A stretch of 12,945 nucleotides of DNA, from the NCBI GenBank assembly GCA_903879765.1, contig CAIRMS010000308.1, forward strand, positions 1 to 12,945, read 5' to 3'. Within the stretch, counting starts at the first letter, position 1, and every line of letters begins with the position of its first letter. This DNA is from an uncultured Flavobacteriales bacterium (GTDB taxonomy: Bacteria; Bacteroidota; Bacteroidia; Flavobacteriales_D; Crocinitomicaceae). The translations under genes and the position numbers were made by a program. Below the pieces are notes generated by a model, which was not told the DNA's origin, did not search any database, and saw nothing but the letters and a program-made list of their open reading frames with translations. Below are positions 1 to 6,128 of the stretch, piece after piece.

Positions 1-158
1 CTATTGAAGCGATTTTCTATGAAGAAGAACTGCTGGACAAGGACCATCATTTGCAACTTGAAAAAGGAAATGTGGTCACCATTTCTGGACTAAAAGCTTA
101 TTCCCTACCCAAACTATTGAAGGAATTTCCAAAAGCCGTTGTTCCAAAAACAAACTGA
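1..158 (+). CDS. C-terminal fragment, probable flavin reductase family protein
   Basis: An open frame enters from the left edge (first full codon at base 3) and ends at a TGA at 156-158, giving 51 residues with no start in view. The tail contains VVTISGLKAYSLPKLLKEF. From memory, the C-terminal ends of Bacteroidota flavin reductase-like proteins (FMN-binding split barrel) carry a similar SGLxxYxxxxKL pattern, and such proteins reduce or bind flavin. That assignment is inference from a short tail, because the FMN-binding core lies outside the window. The stop codon is one base from the stop of the opposing WYL gene, so there is no room for a separate terminator. Coding is well supported by the open frame running up to the neighbour; the family call is only moderate. 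Confidence 0.5.
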   Translation, partial: IEAIFYEEELLDKDHHLQLEKGNVVTISGLKAYSLPKLLKEFPKAVVPKTN

Positions 159-159
159 A

Positions 160-1140
160 TCACTTTACTTCGACACCAAATTCCCTGAATCGAGCGAGCA
201 ACATGTCCAATTCGTATGTGCGGTAAATGTATAATTCAACAACCATGTAATTGGGATGGTCGACGACAATACGCTGACTTCTATGCAACAAACGCTCTCG
301 GACATAGGACATCGCCCAATCTGTAAACTTGATTCGAATGTATTCAGGTTCACTATCCTTGAAACGCGCAACGCCCAGACAATGCTTGAAATAATCTTTT
401 AATCCAACCTTGTGAGCGAGATCTGCATGGTGAAAATGGATGGTGCGTATGCTTGAATTTCCTTCCTCACTCTCCAATTGAGCTGGTGCAATGACATAAT
501 CCTCAATCATGTCAAAGGCAAAGATTTTAATGGTGCGCTTGAATTGATCCTCCGAATTATCCTTATAATCCACTGCGACTAAGTAAAACCTTCCGTCATA
601 AAATTTTACCTGAAGCGGAGCGACTATCTGCAATTTAGAACGATACGTAGTATGAATGGGCTTATACCAAAACTGAATCGCTTCTTGCTCAAAAATACGT
701 TGAACGATGTCCTTCGCGAGTTTCATCGCTTTTCCGCCATCATCTAAGGCCGTAAAGGAAAAGGACAACACTGATTCTAACTGTGAACCTGACGCAGAAT
801 TTTCTGGATAATGTTCGAGTCCTAGGTTTTTAGCTAGCTGATGCAACATGAGCGACTCTACATCCTGTTTTAACTCTGCATGTACCCCATCGACCTCCAT
901 TAATTGATAGGAATGTTTTCTGGAAATATTCACATGCTTTAAATTCAATTCCAAGTCCTCACGAATAAACTGTAAATCCGATTCCAACGTACGGCGACTT
1001 ATTTTCTTTTGATCTAACAAAGGCAATTGCTCATTCAAATGAGTCAATAGCTCCAAAAACGTTGCGCGCTTATTTGCTTGACCCCGCAAGAATTGCAGAA
1101 GTACTTGAACACGTCGACTTTGTGCGGTGAGTTGAAACAT
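160..1140 (-). CDS. WYL domain transcriptional regulator
   Basis: This is a 326-residue protein of the WYL regulator family: cytoplasmic proteins that pair an N-terminal winged helix-turn-helix with a ligand-sensing WYL domain. Residues about 5-85 form the DNA-binding part, with an HTH-like stretch around KKISRRTLESDLQFIRED (45-62). The WYL domain covers about 150-215 and shows the FWYKP strand (157-161), the APLQVKFYDGRFYLVA segment (174-189) and the K-R-T-I-K-I-F strand. A C-terminal WCX-like extension follows (about 235-325). The length is normal for the family. The ATG at 1138-1140 is favoured because a TAnnTTTG-like box ends four bases upstream. It is divergent from a 56-codon gene and convergent with the gene at the left edge. 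The target and ligand cannot be read from the sequence; self-regulation or control of the divergent gene is a guess. Confidence 0.9.
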   Translation of the reverse strand: MFQLTAQSRRVQVLLQFLRGQANKRATFLELLTHLNEQLPLLDQKKISRRTLESDLQFIREDLELNLKHVNISRKHSYQLMEVDGVHAELKQDVESLMLHQLAKNLGLEHYPENSASGSQLESVLSFSFTALDDGGKAMKLAKDIVQRIFEQEAIQFWYKPIHTTYRSKLQIVAPLQVKFYDGRFYLVAVDYKDNSEDQFKRTIKIFAFDMIEDYVIAPAQLESEEGNSSIRTIHFHHADLAHKVGLKDYFKHCLGVARFKDSEPEYIRIKFTDWAMSYVRERLLHRSQRIVVDHPNYMVVELYIYRTYELDMLLARFREFGVEVK

Positions 1141-1144
1141 AGGT

Positions 1145-1152
1145 CGAAAGTA
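1145..1152 (-). promoter_or_regulatory. -7 promoter box of the WYL gene
   Basis: On the minus strand these bases read TACTTTCG, one mismatch from the Bacteroidota -7 consensus TAnnTTTG. The box ends four bases before the ATG, the same spacing as at guaA, so the transcript would begin at or within a few bases of the start codon. I see no clear -33 TTTG at the right distance, which lowers confidence. Confidence 0.4.
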
Positions 1153-1184
1153 CGTTTTTATTCCGTAATTATATTGCGGTGTAC

Positions 1185-1221
1185 TTTTTTTTTACGCTTT
1201 TGATGCGCGAAAGAAAAAAAA
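1185..1221. repeat. Imperfect inverted repeat with T9 and A8 arms
   Basis: A run of nine T (1185-1193) and a run of eight A (1214-1221) flank a CGC/GCG core (1195-1197 and 1205-1207) with a seven-base loop. RNA could fold as a 3 bp inner stem, a small internal loop and a 9 bp outer stem with one wobble pair. It lies between the divergent starts of the WYL gene and the 56-codon gene, so a terminator role is not expected. It may be a bent, A/T-tract promoter element or an operator for the WYL protein. Function is inferred; the symmetry itself is visible. Confidence 0.35.
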
Positions 1222-1250
1222 CAATATTTTTAAAAACCTAAAACTTAAAC

Positions 1251-1421
1251 ATGGAACAAAACCTAGAACTACAAGCTGAAATCGACCAATTAAAAACTCA
1301 ATTAACGGGAGATTTATTCTCAGATATGGATTTGAAGGATCAAATTCACAACCTTGAAATGAAGTTGAATGGTGTTCGCCCGATGGACAGTCACATTGAC
1401 TGTGTTGGCTGTGGTTCCTAA
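1251..1421 (+). CDS. Small protein with C-terminal CVGCGS motif
   Basis: A 56-codon frame runs from ATG at 1251 to TAA at 1419-1421. The product is charged and helical: a heptad-like stretch at about 2-19 (LELQAEIDQLKTQLTG), then DLFSDMDLKDQIHNLEMKLN (21-40), and a tail GVRPMDSHIDCVGCGS with Cys51 and Cys54. There is no signal peptide or membrane segment, so it should be cytoplasmic. The C-x-x-C tail two residues from the end suggests metal binding or a redox pair. I have a vague memory of similar short flavobacterial proteins ending in CxxCGS, but know of no function. The start is preceded by an A-rich leader (AAAACTTAAAC) typical of this phylum. It is divergent from the WYL gene and ends seven bases from the opposing lipoprotein stop. 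Absence of premature stops and the protein-like composition support it, though its short length leaves some doubt. Confidence 0.65.
   Translation: MEQNLELQAEIDQLKTQLTGDLFSDMDLKDQIHNLEMKLNGVRPMDSHIDCVGCGS
1387..1403. terminator. Perfect 7 bp hairpin at convergent gene ends
   Basis: ACAGTCA and TGACTGT form a perfect 7 bp inverted repeat with a three-base CAT loop, inside the last codons of the 56-codon gene. It lies 26 bases beyond the stop of the opposing lipoprotein gene, so the minus-strand operon transcript would also form it. No T-run follows on either strand, so classic intrinsic termination is not shown. It may act as a transcript end, an RNase-stable 3' structure or a chance result of coding sequence. 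Confidence 0.3.
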
Positions 1422-1428
1422 TTCAGTA

Positions 1429-2370
1429 TTAGTTAAACAATTCCGTTAGCACGCGTCCATTTGATTTGAGTGTATGCAATTGTAACAACTCTCCGATGGT
1501 TGTATTGACATCAATTAATTCTGCTGGCTGATTTAGGAGAACACCTTGTTTAAAATCTGGGCCAAAACTCCATAAATGTATTCTTTTACATCCCTCACAT
1601 GTACAACCATGGGAGATATAACCATCCGAAACACCATTCGAATGTCTGCCGTGGTCATTCGTCACAAACATCGTTGTTTTTCCTTTGTAAGCAGGGTCGT
1701 GTTCTATGTATTTCCATATTTCGTGAACCATGGAATCTGTTTGTTGTATCCCACGGATGTACGCATTCCAATCTCCTTTATGTCCAGAAAAATCTGGTTC
1801 TCGAAAATTGATGAATAAAACCTTGGGTTTACGCACCTCTAAAGCATACATGACACGTTGAAAAGTGATGGAATCATGACGATACCCTGTCCCGAGTCCG
1901 TTGATGCCACAATCTGTTGACGCAATGAATTTACCCTTCCATTTCGAATCTTTGCAATCTGATAAAACTTCAAGCTTGTCCTTGCTCGTTATCAGCCACA
2001 CAAGATCTTTCTCCTCCGGATGCTTTTTTATGTAATGCTGAAAAATCCCTGGATTTTTTGGATACTCCCCACCTGTGTTATTGATCGCTTGATATTCTCC
2101 CGTTGTGAGAGCCGTATGACCATTTGTTGTCCAAGTTTCACCCTGATTATAGAAATAGGAATGTGTACAACCACTCGGCGCCAACACAGAATCCATGTAG
2201 CGTACATTTGGTCTTCCGGATTGCCCCCATGACTCCGTATACCTCGGTCCATCGATAACGATGACCACCACATTTTTTGTTTGATATACACGTTCGGCGA
2301 CTTTCTCACTTGAACACGAATAGATCCAAGTAAATCCAACCAACATAAAAATGACACTAATGATTCGCAT
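1429..2370 (-). CDS. Lipoprotein of the alkaline phosphatase/phosphodiesterase superfamily
   Basis: This is a 313-residue protein with a lipoprotein signal: a hydrophobic segment at 3-17 and a lipobox ending at Cys19 (IYSC), so it is probably anchored in the periplasm or outer membrane. The alkaline phosphatase superfamily metal sites are visible: VIVIDG with Asp40, a nucleophile region TWTTNGHTALTTGEY where Thr81 aligns with the nucleophile of nucleotide pyrophosphatases/phosphodiesterases (TKTFPNHYSIVTGLY), EPDFSGHKG with Asp193 and His197, TNDHG with Asp239 and His240, and His254 before the RIHLWSFGP strand. It is short for the family, with little beyond the catalytic core. A Cys-rich loop (HGCTCEGCK, Cys256, 258, 261) sits by the last metal histidine. 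It is the last gene of the guaA cluster, 33 bases after the VOC gene. Hydrolysis of a phosphate or sulfate ester is expected, but the substrate is unknown; a sulfatase is less likely because no C/S-x-P-x-R motif is seen. Confidence 0.85.
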   Translation of the reverse strand: MRIISVIFMLVGFTWIYSCSSEKVAERVYQTKNVVVIVIDGPRYTESWGQSGRPNVRYMDSVLAPSGCTHSYFYNQGETWTTNGHTALTTGEYQAINNTGGEYPKNPGIFQHYIKKHPEEKDLVWLITSKDKLEVLSDCKDSKWKGKFIASTDCGINGLGTGYRHDSITFQRVMYALEVRKPKVLFINFREPDFSGHKGDWNAYIRGIQQTDSMVHEIWKYIEHDPAYKGKTTMFVTNDHGRHSNGVSDGYISHGCTCEGCKRIHLWSFGPDFKQGVLLNQPAELIDVNTTIGELLQLHTLKSNGRVLTELFN

Positions 2371-2403
2371 CCCCTAATGTACACTTTTTAGCGCAGTCTA
2401 TTT

Positions 2404-3465
2404 TTAATCTTTGATTCTGGAAAAACGTAAGAACTTCAACATAAAGTCCGGTAAGGGTTTCATTGGGTCTCTTTTCTCCACATTCAAAAACAAGCCCCAT
2501 TTCTCAACAATCGGAACTTTAAATACTTCAATCATTTCAATCAATGTTCCATCTGGATCATCAATATAGACACAGTGAACTTTTGTATTCCCCATGCTCA
2601 ATGCGGATTGACTATCACACGTAAACGGAAATCCTTTTGCGGACATATCTTTTTCCAATTCACGCATTCCTTTCACATCCAAACCTAAATGGACAAATCC
2701 ATAATCTCCCCAAATGCGTCCTTTGAAGATTTTTTGTGGAACGCGGTCCAGTGCCTGAACCAATTCGATGTAATTTTTGCCCGTTACTTTTCCGAATCCC
2801 CCACCGGTTGGCTTGGACTTCGTTAACAAAACTCTTCTGAAACGTTCGTTTCCATTTGGCAATTCACTCCAATCAGAAAAAACGGCTGTTTGATCAAAAA
2901 CCACCTCGTCGAAACCCAAAATATCTCGATATAACTTCATGGATTCATCGGCATTCTTCACACCAATACTGATTCCTAATACGCCAGCAGAATGATGGCC
3001 TGTATTCGAATAAAATTCGTTATTCTCTACAAATTGAAACAAATTTCCATCTGGATCATTGATAAAAAATCCTTTTCGTTGATCTGGGCCAGCTTGGATG
3101 GCTTTTGTTGGAACTTCGTTCTTCACAGAATCAAAACTTTTCTGAAGATTTCGCGATTTCATTTGAATAGCATTGATACCCAAATCTCCCCAAGCAAAAG
3201 TGTTCAAGTTTCCTTTTCCTTTAAACGATGTCGCTTCAATGACTTCCATGGCACAACCTCCTTGAAGGTTCATGATCATGCTCGCACGTTTGGTCATAGT
3301 CACGCCGTGCGTATAGACGTCCATCAATGGAGCGGCCTGAACTGAATCGAAAAAAGGAATATCCATTCCAAACAATTTTCGGTAAAGCGGTAGGATTTTA
3401 TTCATGTCGCTGACCGCTACTCCAATGTGCTGCATGCCATTCACGTTCACGTATGTTGAATTCAT
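2404..3465 (-). CDS. Double VOC (glyoxalase/dioxygenase fold) domain protein
   Basis: This 353-residue cytoplasmic protein has two vicinal-oxygen-chelate domains. Domain 1 covers about 10-150 and begins MQHIGVAVSDM (His13), with MEVIEA (Glu74) and NDPDGNLFQFVE (Gln144). Domain 2 covers about 160-315, with YIELVQ (Glu234), FVHLGLDV (His259) and DDPDGTLIEMIE (Glu310). The DPDG turn before the last strand appears in both. VOC enzymes use four such positions around a metal; here each domain seems to offer three, since the third position of domain 1 (Asn98/Ala99) and the first of domain 2 (Gly164) are not ligands. The family includes glyoxalase I, extradiol dioxygenases and HPPD, and the two-domain length is like the last two, but no substrate can be assigned. 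It lies 11 bases after hemF and 33 before the lipoprotein gene, within the guaA cluster. The fold is clear, the reaction unknown. Confidence 0.88.
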   Translation of the reverse strand: MNSTYVNVNGMQHIGVAVSDMNKILPLYRKLFGMDIPFFDSVQAAPLMDVYTHGVTMTKRASMIMNLQGGCAMEVIEATSFKGKGNLNTFAWGDLGINAIQMKSRNLQKSFDSVKNEVPTKAIQAGPDQRKGFFINDPDGNLFQFVENNEFYSNTGHHSAGVLGISIGVKNADESMKLYRDILGFDEVVFDQTAVFSDWSELPNGNERFRRVLLTKSKPTGGGFGKVTGKNYIELVQALDRVPQKIFKGRIWGDYGFVHLGLDVKGMRELEKDMSAKGFPFTCDSQSALSMGNTKVHCVYIDDPDGTLIEMIEVFKVPIVEKWGLFLNVEKRDPMKPLPDFMLKFLRFSRIKD

Positions 3466-3476
3466 TCGTTTTAGTA

Positions 3477-4376
3477 TTATCTTTTTATAAAATCATGTGT
3501 TTTTTTCAGAAATGCAAGTGTTTCTGCTTCTTCGGAACCTGCTTCAAATTCTAGGTTATACTCCCAATTCGCACGAGGTGGCATACTCATTAAAATAGAC
3601 TCTGTTCGTCCACCGGAATAAATTCCAAATTTAGTTCCTCGGTCATGCAAAAGATTAAACTCTACATACCTTCCTCTGCGCAAGGCCTGCCAATTTAACT
3701 CTGCTTCAGTTACGTCATTTAATTCAATCGAATCTACTTGATGTTTGTACGCAACTGGAAATAATCGTCCAAGTGACAGCGAATATTGAAAAAGATCTGC
3801 TTTGCTCAATCCACAACTTTCATCTAAATGATCGTAGAAAATCCCACCAATTCCACGGGATTCTTCTCGGTGTGGTAAGTAGAAATAACGATCTGCCCAT
3901 TCTTTGAATTTCGGGTAAAAATCACTTGAGTATTGATCAGATGTATCTTTTAATTGCTGATGAAAATCGACTGCTAAAGTAAGATCCACAAAATGCGGTG
4001 TTAAATCAATTCCGCCTCCAAACCAATATGTTGAGCCGTTATCCAATTCAAAATAACGGACATTCATGTGGATAATTGGATGCCTAGGATGTTTTGGATG
4101 CAAGACAATCGAAACGCCTGTCGCAAAAAAGTGCTCTCCTTCTAGATTCAATTGCTTTTTCATCACGATAGAAACAGGTCCATGAACGGCTGAAAACGCC
4201 ACACCCCCTTTTTCAAAAACACGTCCATTACTAATTGTTCGGGTAAATCCACCCCCACCTTCTTCTCGGATCCATGGGTCTTCTACAAATGTTGCTTGAC
4301 CATCAATCGCTTCCAAGGCTTGACAAATGTGCAATTGCAAGTCCCTGTAAGATTCCTCTATTTCTTTACGCGTCAT
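3477..4376 (-). CDS. hemF: Oxygen-dependent coproporphyrinogen III oxidase
   Basis: HemF oxidatively decarboxylates two propionates of coproporphyrinogen III to vinyl groups, giving protoporphyrinogen IX, and uses O2 in the cytoplasm. The 299-residue length matches the family. Visible signatures are VFEKGGVAFSAVHG (53-66), HPKHPRHPIIHMNVRYFE (93-110), WFGGGIDLTPHF (118-129), LPHREESRGIGGIFYDHL (167-184) and RRGRYVEFNLLHDRGTKFG followed by GGRTESILMSMPP. By my alignment His93, His103, His139 and His169 match the four conserved histidines of the E. coli enzyme. The start ATG (4374-4376) lies two bases after the stop of the LysM gene, which suggests translational coupling. The oxygen-dependent enzyme indicates that this organism makes heme under aerobic conditions. 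No truncation or missing motif is seen, and the identification is secure. Confidence 0.97.
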   Translation of the reverse strand: MTRKEIEESYRDLQLHICQALEAIDGQATFVEDPWIREEGGGGFTRTISNGRVFEKGGVAFSAVHGPVSIVMKKQLNLEGEHFFATGVSIVLHPKHPRHPIIHMNVRYFELDNGSTYWFGGGIDLTPHFVDLTLAVDFHQQLKDTSDQYSSDFYPKFKEWADRYFYLPHREESRGIGGIFYDHLDESCGLSKADLFQYSLSLGRLFPVAYKHQVDSIELNDVTEAELNWQALRRGRYVEFNLLHDRGTKFGIYSGGRTESILMSMPPRANWEYNLEFEAGSEEAETLAFLKKTHDFIKR

Positions 4377-4378
4377 AT

Positions 4379-6118
4379 TTATTCAGGCTTCGATTCAAAT
4401 CCTTTAAAATCTAAAATAAATCCAGCAGTATTCTGAAAGCCATTACCAATACCTTGTTGCGTAAGTTGATAATTACTGATGATTCCAGTTTGCTTATTCG
4501 TTTGACTTATTAATTGACGACACACCATTAACGTCGCATCATATCCCAAGCAGGACATCCTAGTTACATCTGAAGAATAAGTTCTTCTATACTTTTTATG
4601 AAATGTCATTACTGGTGGAGCATGGTATGAAAAATAACTTGGACTTGCATAGGTAAATGCATACGTATTTTCAAGCGTCCCACTGACTTCTTTCCATTCC
4701 AACCATTCTTTTAATCCGTAAATATGAACATGTTGATTGGACTTATACTTTTCTAATAAAGTTAAAACCTTCGCTTTATCTGAACTCAACACCACATAAA
4801 TGATGTCATCATTCATGTATTCATATTGTTTGAATGTTTTCCATGTTGCTTCAATGATTTTTGCTTTTGACACGGATGATGGTACATTTCTAAACGCGGT
4901 TAAAAACAACTGATCCATTTTCATGTCACCTTCAGATTCTCCTTTAATGAGAACAACAGTTTGATCGACATAATGGTGGTGTACACTCAAAGCCAATTGT
5001 TCCATGAGGTTCGTTGATGAAGGAGAAAGGCAAATAGCATTTGGATTACCAATGAGTGCACTGTCCTTCATCGCTACTGGAAATGCGATGGTTAACTCAT
5101 TTTTACGTGCAAAAGCACTTGCTAATTCTGCCTCTCGTTGTTGTAGTGGAGAGAAAATAACATCCATGTTTAACAATTCTGGCTTAGCCAAAATCGCTGA
5201 TAAATTTTCATTGGCCGACTCGTAATCATATACATGAAACGTGGCATTTAACCCGAGATGATCCAATGAATCCATAGCTAATTTTGCTCCCATATAGTAT
5301 TCCAATGCTGCATTGGATACAAATCGGTTAAACGTTGCTGTTGAGTCTAAATTCAAGGGTAAAAAAAGTGCTATTTCAAATGATTTTCTTGCTTGAAACT
5401 GCAATTCATCCTTAACCTCCGCTTCTTTTTTCGGTGGAACGGGACGAATTTGAACAAGCTCTACTTTTTCCTTTTTGATGGGGATTTTCACCGTTTGACC
5501 GGGATTTACGCGACTTGATTTCAAGTTATTCAATGCTTGAAGCTCCGGGACTGGCACCATAAATCGCTTCGACAATGTGTAAAGTGATTCCTGTGGCAAA
5601 ACGACATGTGAAACAATGGCATCAGAAAATGAAATTTTAAATTTCGCTTGTGCAGCAGCACTTGGTTTTGGTATTTCTTGTTGTCTTACATCTGGTAAGG
5701 TTACCATTCGGTCTGTTTGAATCTGTGCAACCGCATTTGGAATTGTTAAGCGTTGGTCCAACTTCAAACCATTTTTTGCTGTCGGATTATATTTCACGAT
5801 ACTATCCATGGAAACGTCGTACATTTTCGAAACAGCATACAATGTTTCCTTTTCGACAACAGTGTGTTTTACCGTTCTTCGTTGAATTGGGATAAAGACC
5901 ACCTCACCAGTCGTAAATCCACGTTCAATTCCAGGATTCATGTTTAAGATGTCTTCCGCAGGACAGGCATACATTTGCTGAAGTCCATACAGATTATTTC
6001 CATCAGCTACCGTGTGAACGTAACATTTTTTACCCTCTCGTTCTGTGATTTGAGCATATTGCTGTCCATAAACGAACACTGCACTGAACAACAAAAAGAA
6101 CAACAAGGATTTTTTCAT
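4379..6118 (-). CDS. Secreted LysM protein with type I periplasmic-binding-like domain
   Basis: This 579-residue protein has a signal peptide at 1-18 (hydrophobic core LLFFLLFSAVF, probable cleavage after VYG). Three LysM repeats follow at about 33-77, 84-127 and 170-213, each with a T/S-L-Y core and a closing V/L-x-I-P strand. LysM binds N-acetylglucosamine in peptidoglycan, so the protein probably sits on the cell wall in the periplasm. A linker rich in K, E and P (about 215-245) leads to a C-terminal domain (247-579) resembling type I periplasmic-binding proteins of branched-chain amino acid transporters: it opens with FEIALFLPL and has the conserved-looking VIFSPLQQREAELASAFA and AFPVA segments. 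No transporter genes adjoin it, so a scaffold or sensing role is as likely as transport. Similar fusions next to guaA are, to my recollection, common in Flavobacteriia. It starts 10 bases after guaA and ends two before hemF. Domain calls are strong; function is unknown. Confidence 0.88.
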   Translation of the reverse strand: MKKSLLFFLLFSAVFVYGQQYAQITEREGKKCYVHTVADGNNLYGLQQMYACPAEDILNMNPGIERGFTTGEVVFIPIQRRTVKHTVVEKETLYAVSKMYDVSMDSIVKYNPTAKNGLKLDQRLTIPNAVAQIQTDRMVTLPDVRQQEIPKPSAAAQAKFKISFSDAIVSHVVLPQESLYTLSKRFMVPVPELQALNNLKSSRVNPGQTVKIPIKKEKVELVQIRPVPPKKEAEVKDELQFQARKSFEIALFLPLNLDSTATFNRFVSNAALEYYMGAKLAMDSLDHLGLNATFHVYDYESANENLSAILAKPELLNMDVIFSPLQQREAELASAFARKNELTIAFPVAMKDSALIGNPNAICLSPSSTNLMEQLALSVHHHYVDQTVVLIKGESEGDMKMDQLFLTAFRNVPSSVSKAKIIEATWKTFKQYEYMNDDIIYVVLSSDKAKVLTLLEKYKSNQHVHIYGLKEWLEWKEVSGTLENTYAFTYASPSYFSYHAPPVMTFHKKYRRTYSSDVTRMSCLGYDATLMVCRQLISQTNKQTGIISNYQLTQQGIGNGFQNTAGFILDFKGFESKPE

Positions 6119-6128
6119 GTAAAGAAGA

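Noticed and set aside
139..153. TTGTT/AACAA inverted repeat near the left-edge stop codon
   Set aside because: It is only 5 bp and AT-rich with no following T-run; chance is the simplest explanation.
1174..1202. Possible promoter for the 56-codon gene (TTG, then TACGCTTTTG)
   Set aside because: The -7 candidate needs inserted bases to match TAnnTTTG and overlaps the T9 tract, so it cannot be separated from background.
1576..1818. Plus-strand frame opposite the lipoprotein gene
   Set aside because: It is antisense to a gene with complete catalytic motifs and its own translation has no recognisable domain.
2028..2384. Minus-strand frame overlapping the start of the lipoprotein gene
   Set aside because: It is in another frame of the same gene and its product resembles no family, whereas the lipoprotein frame has a signal peptide and metal ligands.
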